Assembly: GCA_040371205.1 (NCBI GenBank)
Contig: AP031382.1
Location: 434,001-498,000 of the forward strand
DNA from: Rhodanobacter sp.
Lineage (GTDB): Bacteria > Pseudomonadota > Gammaproteobacteria > Xanthomonadales > Rhodanobacteraceae
Length of the DNA stretch: 64,000 nt
Direction: 5' to 3'
The notes under the pieces were generated by a model. The model saw only the letters and a program-made list of their open reading frames with translations, had not been told where the DNA came from and did no database searches. The first letter of the stretch is position 1, and the number at the start of each line of letters is the position of its first letter. A program made the translations under genes and the position numbers. Below, piece by piece: positions 1 through 8,662 of this stretch.

Positions 1-623
1 ACTACTACATCACCGTGATGAACGAGAACTACAGCCATCCCGACCTGCCGCAAGGCGTCGAGGAAGGCATCATCAAGGGCATGTACCTGTTCAAGGACGC
101 CGGCAAGCCGAAGAAGGGCGAGCCGCGCGTGCAACTGCTGGGCTCGGGCACCATCCTGCGCGAGGTCATCGCCGCCGCCGAGCTGCTGGAGAAGGATTTC
201 GGCGTCAGCGCCGACATCTGGTCCTGCCCCAGCTTCATCGAGCTGCGCCGCGACGGCTTCGACGCCGAGCGCTGGAACCGCCTGCATCCCGAGGCCGAGC
301 AGCGCGTGCCCTACGTCACCGGCCTGCTCGATGGGCGCGCCGGCCCGGCGATCGCCGCCACCGACTACGTGCGCGAATACGCCGACCAGATCCGCGCCTT
401 CATGCCGGACGGCATGCGCTACACCGTGCTCGGCACCGACGGCTTCGGCCGCTCGGACACGCGCGAGCACCTGCGCGGTTTCTTCGAGGTGGACCGCTAC
501 TGGATCGCCCACGCCGCGCTGGCCGCGCTGGCGAAGGACGGCAAGGTCAACGCCAAGGACGTGGCCCGCGCGATCAAGGAATACAAGCTCGACCCCGAGA
601 AGCCCAATCCGCTCACCGTGTGA
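1..623 (+). CDS. aceE: Pyruvate dehydrogenase E1 component, C-terminal part (partial)
   Basis: About 206 codons of the C-terminus of the homodimeric, thiamine-diphosphate-dependent E1 subunit, which decarboxylates pyruvate and passes the acetyl group to lipoyl-E2. The reading frame is open from base 3, so the gene starts left of the window. Visible family signatures are VMNENYSHP at the left edge, the transketolase C-terminal segment with LLGSGTILREV, and DGFGRSDTREHLRGFFEVD, which matches the end of E. coli-type AceE. The E2 and E3 genes lie about 16 kb downstream rather than next door. A strong terminator follows 13 bases after the stop codon. Confidence 0.95.
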   Translation, partial: YYITVMNENYSHPDLPQGVEEGIIKGMYLFKDAGKPKKGEPRVQLLGSGTILREVIAAAELLEKDFGVSADIWSCPSFIELRRDGFDAERWNRLHPEAEQRVPYVTGLLDGRAGPAIAATDYVREYADQIRAFMPDGMRYTVLGTDGFGRSDTREHLRGFFEVDRYWIAHAALAALAKDGKVNAKDVARAIKEYKLDPEKPNPLTV

Positions 624-636
624 GCGGAGCGCGACG

Positions 637-673
637 CCAACAAAAAGCCCGCCATCGGCGGGCTTTTTGTTGG
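637..673. terminator. Bidirectional intrinsic terminator between aceE and the GST gene
   Basis: A perfect 17-bp inverted repeat (637-653 and 657-673) with a 3-nt loop. The GC-rich core is flanked by an A-run on the left and a T-run on the right, so a U-tract is made on either strand. It separates aceE (+) from the convergent GST operon (-), and probably ends both transcripts. Confidence 0.92.
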
Positions 674-698
674 CCGCGGCACGCAGCGGCGGAAGATC

Positions 699-1370
699 TC
701 AACCGGCCAGTGCGTAGGCGCCGCCGCGTTCCAGCGCGCGCCGGTAGGCGTCGCGCGCATGGATGCGCTCGAGGAAGGCCATCAGCCGCGGCCGGCCGGC
801 GTCGAGGCCGGCGCGCGCGACCGCCGCTTCCAGCGGAAAGCTCATCGCGATGTCGGCGACGCCGAAAGCCTCGCCGCCGAACCATGCGCTCTTGCCCAGC
901 TCGGCTTCGAGGTAGTCCAGGTGCAGTGCGATCTGCGGATCGACGAACGCATGCTGCACCTTGCCGGCGACGCCTTTCGCCACCCGCCGCACCAGGAACG
1001 GCGCGCGCGTGGCCTCGACGCGATGGAACACCAGCTTCAGCAGCAGCAAGGGCATCAGCGAGCCTTCCGCGTAATGCAGCCAGTAGTCGCAGCGCAGGCG
1101 TGCGGGCGTGCCGTGCGGCGGCATCAGCGTGCCGCTGCCGTGGCGGTCGCCGAGATAGCCGAGGATCGCGCCGGACTCGGCCAGCACCAGGCCGTCGTCC
1201 TCGATCACCGGCGACTTGCCGAGCGGATGCACCGCGCGCAATTCCGCCGGCGCCAGCATGGTCCTGGGGTCGCGCTGGTAGCGCCTGACCTCGTAGGGCA
1301 GGCCGAGCTCTTCCAGCAGCCACAGCACGCGCTGCGAGCGCGAATGGTTCAGGTGGTGGACGACGATCAT
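699..1370 (-). CDS. Glutathione S-transferase family protein
   Basis: A 223-aa cytosolic GST. The thioredoxin-fold N-terminal domain (about residues 1-80) carries the SRSQRVLWLLEELGLPYEV start and the glutathione-binding GKSPVIEDDGLVLAESGAIL segment with its cis-Pro and ESG residues. The rest is the all-helical C-terminal domain. It may conjugate glutathione to electrophiles or act as a peroxidase; the substrate cannot be told. The start ATG overlaps the stop of the upstream membrane-protein gene (ATGA), so the two are probably translationally coupled. Confidence 0.88.
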   Translation of the reverse strand: MIVVHHLNHSRSQRVLWLLEELGLPYEVRRYQRDPRTMLAPAELRAVHPLGKSPVIEDDGLVLAESGAILGYLGDRHGSGTLMPPHGTPARLRCDYWLHYAEGSLMPLLLLKLVFHRVEATRAPFLVRRVAKGVAGKVQHAFVDPQIALHLDYLEAELGKSAWFGGEAFGVADIAMSFPLEAAVARAGLDAGRPRLMAFLERIHARDAYRRALERGGAYALAG

Positions 1371-1930
1371 GGCAAGGCTTTCCAGGGGCGGAATTCGTCG
1401 CGCACCTGCGCGCTGCACAGGCGGCGGATGATCCAGCCGGACAGCGCGCAAAGCAACAGGGCCATCAGTGTGCCGAATACTTGGGCGGCGCGCATGAAGT
1501 CGTGCATGACCGACGACATGTCCGCGGGCATGCCCGGCGCGTGCAGGAAGGCGTCCATCGACCCCGCGAACCACCATTGCCAGGCCAGGCCGAGCACCTG
1601 GTACGCGATGTTGAGCCCCATCAGCCCGATGAACAGGCGACGCGCCCACTCGTGCCGGCGCAGCAGGCCGATGGCGGCGGCCAGGGTGACGGCCGCCACC
1701 AGCAGGAAGGCGCGAAAGAACCACACCATGTGCCCGAACATCCATTGCGTCGGCGCCGGCAGGCCGGGCGGCAGCGGCGGCGCGGGTTGCATCTGCATGG
1801 CCGGCAGCCACAACCACTGCAGCATCAGGTTCCGCAGCAGGGCGATCAGCGCGGCGAACCCCGCCATGCCGATGAACAGCCAGGCCAACACGGTGACGAA
1901 GGTGGAGCGCAGGGGCGGCGGCGTGGGCAT
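1367..1930 (-). CDS. Four-helix membrane protein, function unknown
   Basis: A 187-aa protein with about four hydrophobic segments (near residues 10-30, 60-80, 90-115 and 150-175), so a small inner-membrane protein. No catalytic motif is visible and I do not recognise a family. It overlaps the GST gene by 4 bases, and transcription is away from the MFS gene region. Probably co-transcribed with the GST. Confidence 0.75.
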   Translation of the reverse strand: MPTPPPLRSTFVTVLAWLFIGMAGFAALIALLRNLMLQWLWLPAMQMQPAPPLPPGLPAPTQWMFGHMVWFFRAFLLVAAVTLAAAIGLLRRHEWARRLFIGLMGLNIAYQVLGLAWQWWFAGSMDAFLHAPGMPADMSSVMHDFMRAAQVFGTLMALLLCALSGWIIRRLCSAQVRDEFRPWKALP

Positions 1931-1993
1931 GCGCGGCTCTCCATGGCGAGCGATGTGCGCAAGCTTCGCCGGCCGGCGCGTTGCTTACAACCG

Positions 1994-3268
1994 CTAAAGC
2001 GTCGCTCCTGCGGCCTGCGTGTCCTCCGCGGCGGTCTCCATGTGCAGTTTCTGCCGCCGCCGCAGGCCGGGGAACATGCCCATCCACAAGCCCACCACCA
2101 CCAGCGTGCCGATGCCGCCCAGCACCGTCGCGTTCACCGCGCCCAGCCATGCCGCGAGCATGCCCGACTCGAACTCGCCGAGCTGGTTGGAGGTGTTGAT
2201 GAAGATCGAGTTGACCGCGTTGACCCGGCCGCGCATCGCATCTGGCGTGTCCAGCTGCACCAGCGAGCCGCGGATCACCATGCTCACCATGTCGAACGCG
2301 CCCAGCGCGAACAGCGCCGCCAGCGACAGCCACAGCGCGGTGGACACGGCGAACACCAGCGTGGCCACACCGAAGCCGGCCACCGAGGCGAACATGATCA
2401 TGCCGACGCGGCGCTGCATGTCGTGCCGGGCCAGCCATACGGACATCAGCAGTGCGCCCACCGCCGGCGCCGCGCGCAGCAGGCCCAGGCCCCACGGGCC
2501 GGTGTGCAGGATGTCGCGCGCGAAGATCGGCAACAGCGCGGTGGCGCCGCCCAGCAGCACCGCGAACAGGTCCAGCGAGATCACGCCCAGCACGTCCTTG
2601 CGCTCGCGGATGAAGTGCACGCCGGCGAACAGCGTCTTCAGCGTGGCCGGCTCGCGCTTCGGCGGCGCCTGCTCGTAGCGCAGCAGCGCCATCATGCCCG
2701 CCGCGACCATGTACAGCACGGCCGCCGCGATGTAGACCACGCCAGGGCCCGCCACGTACAGCAGGCCGCCCACCGCGGGGCCGAGGATCATCGCCATCTG
2801 GAACGCCGAGCCGCTCACCGCCACCGCGCGCGGCAGGATGGCGGTAGGCACCAATGCCGGCAGCAGCGACTGCATCGAGGGTGCCTCGAAGGTCTTGGCC
2901 ACGCCGATCACGAGCACCAGCAGCAGGATGCCGATCTCGTGGATGCGGCCGAGCAGGGTGAGTGCGGCGAGCAGCACGATGGCCGTCCATTCCACCACCT
3001 GCCCGAGCAGCACCACGCGCCGCCGCTCGAACTGGTCGGCCACGTGCCCCGCCGGCAGCGCCAGCAGCACGGACGGGATGAATTGCGCCAGGCCGATCAG
3101 GCCGAGGTCGAAGGCACGGCCGGTGATCGCGTAGACCTGCCAGCCCACCGCCACCGACAGCATCTGGAAGCCGAAGCCGGAGGCGATGCGCGAGCACCAG
3201 AACTGCACGAAGGCGGGATGGCGCAGCAACGAGTCCGCCGGGGCGGACGGGGACGTGAGCTTCGACAT
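1994..3268 (-). CDS. MFS transporter, EntS/MFS_3 type
   Basis: A 424-aa major facilitator superfamily protein with about 12 transmembrane helices. The N-terminus (LLRHPAFVQFWCSRIASGFG) and the first cytoplasmic loop (HVADQFERRRVV) match the MFS_3 branch that includes the enterobactin exporter EntS and many macrolide or unknown-drug efflux proteins. No siderophore synthesis genes are nearby, so the substrate is unknown. The start chosen is the ATG at 3268, just before the conserved N-terminal helix. A TACAAT hexamer on the minus strand (3294-3299) is a plausible -10 element 25 bases upstream. Confidence 0.88.
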   Translation of the reverse strand: MSKLTSPSAPADSLLRHPAFVQFWCSRIASGFGFQMLSVAVGWQVYAITGRAFDLGLIGLAQFIPSVLLALPAGHVADQFERRRVVLLGQVVEWTAIVLLAALTLLGRIHEIGILLLVLVIGVAKTFEAPSMQSLLPALVPTAILPRAVAVSGSAFQMAMILGPAVGGLLYVAGPGVVYIAAAVLYMVAAGMMALLRYEQAPPKREPATLKTLFAGVHFIRERKDVLGVISLDLFAVLLGGATALLPIFARDILHTGPWGLGLLRAAPAVGALLMSVWLARHDMQRRVGMIMFASVAGFGVATLVFAVSTALWLSLAALFALGAFDMVSMVIRGSLVQLDTPDAMRGRVNAVNSIFINTSNQLGEFESGMLAAWLGAVNATVLGGIGTLVVVGLWMGMFPGLRRRQKLHMETAAEDTQAAGATL

Positions 3269-3293
3269 GGGAATCCTTGCCGGGGGAACGCGC

Positions 3294-3299
3294 ATTGTA
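3294..3299 (-). promoter_or_regulatory. Candidate -10 element for the MFS gene
   Basis: TACAAT on the minus strand, 25 bases before the ATG of the MFS transporter gene. The same GCTACAATGCG-like context occurs before purC (24879-24884). No convincing -35 hexamer is seen, so this is only a sequence match. Confidence 0.4.
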
Positions 3300-3338
3300 G
3301 TCGCGCATGCAGGTGCCGGCAGCGGTGTGGCCCGTGTC

Positions 3339-5141
3339 CTAGGCCTGCAGGCGCGTGAAGCCGTCCGCGCTCCAGTCCTCGCTGCCGACGCCGTGGTGGA
3401 CGAAGAACAGGCCGTCCGGATCGTACTTGCGCTTGGCCGCGGCGAGCCGCGGATAGTTGTCGCCCCAGAATCCCTGCTGCCAGTCGCGCAGGAAGTAGTC
3501 GCTCTCCGAGACGTAGCAGCCGGCGCCGGGCGCCGCGGCGCGGATCGCGTCCATCGCCTGGTCGATGGACGCCGCCTCCTGCCGCGCCTTGGCCAGATCG
3601 GGCCTGGCACCCGGCATGCCGGGGTAGGCGGGATCGCCACCGGTGGCGCAGATCAGCAGGGCGAACGCATCGAGCACCTGCGGATGGGTGGCAGTGTCGC
3701 GGGCGCGGGCGATCGCGTCGGCCGGTGCGCCGGCCAGTCCCTTGTTGAAGTGCAGGGCGAAACCCCAGTGCCGCGAAGCGGCGAACAAGGCCTCCACCAG
3801 TTGCGCCTGCCGACCCGGTTCCAGCAGCGAGGCCGGTAGCCAGGCCGACTGGTAGCCGTGGATGAACCCGCCGACCTGCTCACGGTCGCCGGCCCACACG
3901 AAGCGATAGCGCGGCGCGTCCGGGCGGTCGTCCGCGACAATGGCGCCCGGCAGGTACTTGTGCAGGAATTCGGCGTCCCAGAGATGCTGGGCCGGCGCCG
4001 CCATCACCCCGAACGGTTTGCTGATGTGGCAATCCTTGCGGGCATGTATCCAGGCAAGGAAGGGTGCCCAGGTCTGTTCCGCCTGCTGTTTGGTTAGGCC
4101 CTGGAACATCATGGAAACTTCGAAGGTGTCACCATCGTAGAACTTCATCTGCTCGCCCCAGTGCGGGTTGAACAGCGCGCGCCGGTAAAAGTCCGTCGCC
4201 TCGGCGATCAGGGCACGATAGGCCGCATCCGAATCGGCCTTGACGGTGAGATTGACGCCGCCGAAGAACTCGGGCAATGCGTGGGTGCGCAGGGTCAGCC
4301 GGGTGACCACGCCGAGGCTGCCGCCACCGCCCCCCTTGAGGCCCCAGAACAGCTCCGGGTTCGTGCGGGCATTGGCGATGCGCACCTGGCCGTCGGCGGT
4401 GACCACTTCCGCCTCCAGCAGGTTGGACGCCGCCGTGCCCCAGCGCTTGGAGAAGCTGCCGAAGCCGCCGCTCTGCACCAGCCCGGCCACGCCCACCGTG
4501 GTGCAGCCGCCGCCTTGAACGTAACGGCCACCATCGGTGGTCACGGCGTGGTAGGCATCGATCCACATCGCGCCAGCCTGCACGCTCACCGCCGGCAGCG
4601 GTGCCACGTGGCCGGCGCAGCCTTGCGGCACGAAGGCGTCGTGCAGCGCGATCCGGTTCATGTGGCGCGTCCACACCAGCAGCGAGTCCGGCGCGTCCGA
4701 GGTGCCCTGGTAGCTGTGGCCGCCGCCTTTCACCACCAGCCGCAGGCGATGCCGGCGCGCGAAGTCGACGGCCGCTACCACGTCGGCGGCGCTCTCGGCC
4801 GCCACCGCGTAGGCGCTGGGTTGCGATGCCCAGGCATCCGCCCAGCCGCTGCTCTGGGTCAGCGCGGGGTTGTCGCCCACCGCGAACGGGTTGTCCAGTT
4901 GCTTCAGCGCCTGCGAGGCATTGCCATGGGCGAACGGCGGCTCCAGCTTCTGCAGCCGTCCCCCGACCTGGCGATTCAACCCTTCCCATTCCGCCGCTGC
5001 GGGCCAGCCCGGCTGGCCCGGGCGTGGACGAAGGGTGGTCGCGAGCGTGCCGGCACCGCGCGCCAGGGCCGTGCCGCCGCGCATCAGCAGGGGCAGCAAG
5101 GGCAGGGTGGCGGCCGCCTTCAGCAAATCGCGCCTTTTCAT
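3339..5141 (-). CDS. Tat-exported FAD-linked oxidoreductase, berberine-bridge type
   Basis: A 600-aa flavoprotein. The N-terminus MKRRDLLKAAATLPLLPLL has a twin-arginine signal, so it is probably folded with FAD in the cytoplasm and then exported. A PCMH-type FAD-binding domain follows (about 110-290), with GGGHSYQ (His142) and GGGCTTVGVAG (Cys213). These are the two positions that carry the bicovalent flavin in berberine-bridge-type enzymes. The C-terminal BBE motif is NYPRLAAAKRKYDPDGLF. Such enzymes oxidise sugars or aromatic and alkaloid substrates; the substrate here is unknown. The start at 5141 is chosen because it begins the Tat signal and has a GGAG upstream. Confidence 0.88.
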   Translation of the reverse strand: MKRRDLLKAAATLPLLPLLMRGGTALARGAGTLATTLRPRPGQPGWPAAAEWEGLNRQVGGRLQKLEPPFAHGNASQALKQLDNPFAVGDNPALTQSSGWADAWASQPSAYAVAAESAADVVAAVDFARRHRLRLVVKGGGHSYQGTSDAPDSLLVWTRHMNRIALHDAFVPQGCAGHVAPLPAVSVQAGAMWIDAYHAVTTDGGRYVQGGGCTTVGVAGLVQSGGFGSFSKRWGTAASNLLEAEVVTADGQVRIANARTNPELFWGLKGGGGGSLGVVTRLTLRTHALPEFFGGVNLTVKADSDAAYRALIAEATDFYRRALFNPHWGEQMKFYDGDTFEVSMMFQGLTKQQAEQTWAPFLAWIHARKDCHISKPFGVMAAPAQHLWDAEFLHKYLPGAIVADDRPDAPRYRFVWAGDREQVGGFIHGYQSAWLPASLLEPGRQAQLVEALFAASRHWGFALHFNKGLAGAPADAIARARDTATHPQVLDAFALLICATGGDPAYPGMPGARPDLAKARQEAASIDQAMDAIRAAAPGAGCYVSESDYFLRDWQQGFWGDNYPRLAAAKRKYDPDGLFFVHHGVGSEDWSADGFTRLQA

Positions 5142-5286
5142 CGTGGGTGGCTCCGGCTGGATGGAAAGCGGCCAGCATGGTGCGGTGTGCCCGTCCTTCC
5201 CAGCGTGGAGTGACGGATCGCCGGTGGTCAGGGACAGGCCGACCCTGGCGTGGGACGGGGCGCGCGGGGATTCCGCCGCAGCCACG

Positions 5287-5292
5287 TACAAT
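5287..5292 (+). promoter_or_regulatory. Candidate -10 element immediately before the LytTR gene
   Basis: TACAAT ends only 7 bases before the ATG at 5300. If this hexamer is used, transcription would begin at or next to the start codon, giving a leaderless or nearly leaderless mRNA. No good -35 is visible. Confidence 0.4.
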
Positions 5293-5299
5293 CGACAGG

Positions 5300-6178
5300 A
5301 TGAACGAGCAGGCGGATGCCGGATACAAGGACTTTCAGCGCTGGCCGCGGCCGGTCGAGGTGGCTTTCTGGGTGGCGTTGTACGCGCTCAACACGGTCTT
5401 CAACGGCCTTGTCGCGCAGATCGACCATGCCCGCACGGCGGCCTGGGAGCCGTGGGTGTGGGAATCGAGCAGCGCGCTGCTGATCCTGCTGCTGATCCCC
5501 TTCGTGAAGATGGTGGAGCGGCGCTGGCCCTTCCGCTTCGACACCTGGCGCTACAGCCTGCCGTGGCACCTGCTGGCCAGCGTGGCGTTCAGCCTGGTGC
5601 ACGTGGCCGGCATGGTCGGGCTGCGCAAGCTGGCCTACCTGGCGGTCGGCCAGCATTACCGCTTCGGCGCCTGGTGGCCGAACTTCGGCTACGAGTACCT
5701 TAAAGACATCCGCAGCTATTTCCTCATCGTCGCGCTGATCTGCCTGTCGCGGTTGTGGCTGCTGCGCCAACAGGGCGAGGCGAGGTTGCTGGCCGAGCCG
5801 GACGACGGCCCGCCGGTGGAGCCGTTGGAACGCCCCGAGCGTTTCCTGGTACGCAAGCTGGGCAAGGAATTCCTGCTCTCCGCCAGCGAGATCGAATGGC
5901 TGCAGGCCGCGGGCAACTACGTGAACCTGCACGTGCGCGGGCGCGACTATCCGATGCGCAGCACGATGGCCGGCATCGAGGCGCGGCTGGACCCGGCGCG
6001 TTTCCTGCGCGTGCATCGCGGCTATTGCGTCAACCTGGACTACCTCGCGGAGATCGAGCCGCTGGATACCGGTGACGCGCGCCTGCGCCTGCGCGACGGC
6101 ACCATGATTCCGTGCAGCCGCCGTTACCGCGCCGCACTGCGCGAGCGCTTCGGCGGGCAGCCTGTCACGGACGAATGA
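5300..6178 (+). CDS. Membrane-anchored LytTR-domain transcriptional regulator
   Basis: A 292-aa protein with about four membrane helices in the first 160 residues (near 18-38, 50-70, 88-110 and 135-155). A LytTR DNA-binding domain follows (about 188-290: FLVRKLGKEFLLSASEIEWL, then RFLRVHRGYCVNLDYL). There is no receiver domain, so it is not a classical response regulator. The membrane part probably senses a signal or anchors the DNA-binding domain, as in other membrane LytTR proteins. It is divergent from the Tat-exported oxidoreductase, a possible target. Confidence 0.88.
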   Translation: MNEQADAGYKDFQRWPRPVEVAFWVALYALNTVFNGLVAQIDHARTAAWEPWVWESSSALLILLLIPFVKMVERRWPFRFDTWRYSLPWHLLASVAFSLVHVAGMVGLRKLAYLAVGQHYRFGAWWPNFGYEYLKDIRSYFLIVALICLSRLWLLRQQGEARLLAEPDDGPPVEPLERPERFLVRKLGKEFLLSASEIEWLQAAGNYVNLHVRGRDYPMRSTMAGIEARLDPARFLRVHRGYCVNLDYLAEIEPLDTGDARLRLRDGTMIPCSRRYRAALRERFGGQPVTDE

Positions 6179-6240
6179 GCTTGCGCCGCGGCGCGCGATC
6201 GTTCCAAGCTAACCGTTGCTCCCGCCCTGGATGATTCGCG

Positions 6241-6978
6241 ATGACGACCGCGCCGCTACGTTTCCGCTTCGCCCCAGCCGCCCTTGCCGGCGCGCTGATA
6301 CTGGCCGGCTGTTCGCAGGGAGGCGCCCCCGCGCCGGACGCCGCGCAACAGCAGGCGCAGGCGCAGGCCGCCGAGGCGGCGCGCGATCTCGACACCTATC
6401 GCCAGCTGCTGCGCATCCACAACGACCAGATGGCGTCGTCGATGGGCGAGGACATCGTGCGGCGTTTCCCCGGCAGCGCCGCGGCGAAAGAGGTGCAGCA
6501 GACCTTGCCCGAGGTCGAGAAGCGCTGGAAGGAGAACAGCGAGAAGGCGCGCCTTGCCGCGTTGTGGCAATACCAGGTGGCGCCGATGGCGGGCGGCACG
6601 CAGTCCACCGCGGCGATCTACGACAGCCGGCCCGCCGACGTGCGCGTGCGGCTGGTGCTGCGCCGGCACACCAGTTGGGGCCAGAGCGCGTTCCTGTACA
6701 GCGACACCCACGGTTTCGTCTGCAGGGGCGACTGCACCATCGCGGCGAAGTTCGACGACAAGCTCCATCCGATCAAGGCCTATGCGCCGCCCACCGGCGA
6801 GCCGGCGCTGATGATCCGCGACGACAAGGGCTTCATTGCGCTGCTGGAGAAGTCGAAGACGGTCAGCCTGCCCGTCACCATGCAGGACGGCGAGAAGAAG
6901 GTGGAGCTGGTCTACGAAGTGGGCGGCTTCGTGCCCGGCCAGTGGCAGGCTTTGCCCAAGAAAGGCGGCAAGAAGTAG
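6241..6978 (+). CDS. Putative lipoprotein, function unknown
   Basis: A 245-aa protein with a lipoprotein signal peptide ending in LILAGC (Cys24). An Ala/Gln-rich helical stretch (about 30-50) follows, then a mixed domain containing the motif CRGDCTIAAKFDD. The cysteine pair in that motif could form a disulfide in the periplasm. I do not recognise a named family. It lies 63 bases after the LytTR gene and is followed by a second small lipoprotein gene on the same strand. Confidence 0.8.
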   Translation: MTTAPLRFRFAPAALAGALILAGCSQGGAPAPDAAQQQAQAQAAEAARDLDTYRQLLRIHNDQMASSMGEDIVRRFPGSAAAKEVQQTLPEVEKRWKENSEKARLAALWQYQVAPMAGGTQSTAAIYDSRPADVRVRLVLRRHTSWGQSAFLYSDTHGFVCRGDCTIAAKFDDKLHPIKAYAPPTGEPALMIRDDKGFIALLEKSKTVSLPVTMQDGEKKVELVYEVGGFVPGQWQALPKKGGKK

Positions 6979-7040
6979 CGCGGTGCACCGGCCGCCAGCC
7001 GGTGCGTTTCATCAAGCATCGCCCCGGAGGAGTGGCAGCC

Positions 7041-7493
7041 ATGTTCCGCAAGATCCCTTGGATGACCGTGGTGCTTTCGCTGTCGCTGGGCGCGTGCTCC
7101 AGCGTGCCCTACGCGCAGCGGATGGCCGAGCGCCAGGCGGCCTATGCGGCCGCGGCTGGCGCGCCCGTGCGCAGCTTCCATTTCTACGACCTGTACTCGT
7201 GGGAGCCGCTGGGCGACAGCCAACTGGCCGTCTATACGCAGGTCAACCGCGCCTGGCTGCTGGACGTGGGACCGTGTCCGAACCTGGAGTACGCCAACGC
7301 GATCGGGCTCACCTCGTTCACCGGCGACGTGTCGGTAAACTTCGACAAGGTGCTCACTGGACGCGGCTTCCCGCCGTGCTTCATCTCGAAGATCCGCCCG
7401 GTCGACGTGGCCAGGCTGAAGCTGGCGCAACAGGCGCAGCGCAAGATCGATGCCGAATCGCGCGAACAGGATTCGGCCCCGGCCGGCCACTGA
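7041..7493 (+). CDS. Small lipoprotein, DUF6491-like
   Basis: A 150-aa protein with a lipobox (SLGAC, Cys19). The sequence SFHFYDLYSWEPLGDSQLAV followed by cysteine-containing VGPCPNLEYANAIGLTS resembles the DUF6491 family common in Xanthomonadales (family name recalled, not searched). Role unknown. The ATG at 7041 follows a clear GGAGGAGT ribosome site. The stop lies 10 bases from the convergent universal stress protein gene. Confidence 0.8.
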   Translation: MFRKIPWMTVVLSLSLGACSSVPYAQRMAERQAAYAAAAGAPVRSFHFYDLYSWEPLGDSQLAVYTQVNRAWLLDVGPCPNLEYANAIGLTSFTGDVSVNFDKVLTGRGFPPCFISKIRPVDVARLKLAQQAQRKIDAESREQDSAPAGH

Positions 7494-7503
7494 GCCGCGC
7501 CGG

Positions 7504-7917
7504 CTAGCGCACCACCGTCACCGGCACGTGCGCGCGCGCCAGCACGTTGTCGGAAACCGAACCGATCAGCCAGCGCGCCAGCGCGCCGCGTTCGGTATGT
7601 CCGATCACGATGTGGTCGATGCCGTGCTGCTCGACCTGGCTCAGCAGCACGTCGCCCGGCGCGCCGTGGGTCAGCTCGACGTCGACGAGGCGCGCGGCGT
7701 CGGCGTCCAGCGCGGCCAGTTCGTCCTTCAGCTCCTGCACGCGCTGGATGCCAGGATCGGTCATCATCAAGGCGCAGGTGTCGCCGCCTTCGGCCACCTG
7801 CAGCACCGACACCACGCGCACCCGTCCGCCGCAACCCCGCGCCAGCTCCATCGCGAAGGCGAAGGCGCGGCGCGCGGCGTCCGAACCGTCGTAACCGACC
7901 AGCGAATGCTTGGGCAT
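7504..7917 (-). CDS. Universal stress protein (UspA family)
   Basis: A 137-aa single-domain Usp. It opens with HSLVGYDGSDAARRAFAFA and ends with the nucleotide-binding glycine motif IVIGHTERGALARWLIGSVS, followed by VPVTVVR. The GHxxxG-type motif suggests an ATP-binding member. The ATG at 7917 is preferred over one 15 bases upstream because AGGAG lies at the right distance. Expression is probably stress-induced in general; nothing in the sequence shows how. Confidence 0.88.
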   Translation of the reverse strand: MPKHSLVGYDGSDAARRAFAFAMELARGCGGRVRVVSVLQVAEGGDTCALMMTDPGIQRVQELKDELAALDADAARLVDVELTHGAPGDVLLSQVEQHGIDHIVIGHTERGALARWLIGSVSDNVLARAHVPVTVVR

Positions 7918-8108
7918 GCTTGCTCCTGTCATGGCGAGACCGTGTCGGATGCAGTGTGGCTGCGGCCGCGTTAGCGAAACATCAAGCTAGATGAACGGAA
8001 GCGCGCGGGACTCACACCGTCGTCACGATGCTCCGTCGAGGCTGGATCGCGTGTCCGGCCGGCAAGTCCGGCGGAACGCGATGACCCCGCAAACCGTAGG
8101 AGACGACA

Positions 8109-8567
8109 ATGAACAAGCGCACCCTCGCCCTGACTGCCGCCCTGCTGCTCGGCACGGGCACCCTGGCTGTCCTGCCTGTCGCGCCCGTCCATGCCGCCGA
8201 GGCCAACGTGAAGTGCCACCTCGATTTCAACCTGTCGGGTTGGTCGATCCTCTACAAGCACGCCGAAGGCAGCGGCACCGTGCGTTGCGACAACGGCCAG
8301 CAGGCCGCCGTGAAGATTGCGGTGGTGGGCGGCGGGCTCACCGCCGGCAAGTACCGCATCGACCATGGCACCGGCGACATCACGCATGTGCGCAACATCG
8401 ACGATGTGTTCGGCGACTACGCGCAGGCGAGCGCCGAGGCCGGCGTGGTGAAGAGCGGCACCGTGCAGGTGCTGACCAAGGGCACCACCTCGCTGGCGCT
8501 GGCCGGCCATGGCGAAGGCGTCAACCTCGGCGTGTCGGTGGGGCGTTTCACCATCAGTCCCCGTTGA
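8109..8567 (+). CDS. Secreted protein of unknown function
   Basis: A 152-aa protein with a Sec signal peptide (cleavage after PVHAAEA, about residue 33) and no further membrane segment, so probably periplasmic. The mature part is a Gly/Val-rich beta-type sequence with one cysteine pair (KCHLDF and VRCDNG). I do not recognise the family with confidence. A good ribosome site (GGAGACGAC) precedes the ATG. A hairpin terminator follows. Confidence 0.78.
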   Translation: MNKRTLALTAALLLGTGTLAVLPVAPVHAAEANVKCHLDFNLSGWSILYKHAEGSGTVRCDNGQQAAVKIAVVGGGLTAGKYRIDHGTGDITHVRNIDDVFGDYAQASAEAGVVKSGTVQVLTKGTTSLALAGHGEGVNLGVSVGRFTISPR

Positions 8568-8589
8568 ACGACGCGGCCGCGTCACGGAC

Positions 8590-8617
8590 GGAGGGCGCCG
8601 CAAGGCGCCCTTCGTTT
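8590..8617 (+). terminator. Intrinsic terminator with GCAA tetraloop
   Basis: An 8-bp stem (8592-8599 with 8604-8611), a GNRA-type GCAA loop and a short T-rich tail. It lies 25 bases after the secreted-protein gene and before the peroxiredoxin promoter region. Confidence 0.7.
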
Positions 8618-8662
8618 GCGCGGCGGCGTACACTGGGCACTGCCATTCCATGGAGTGCCGCC

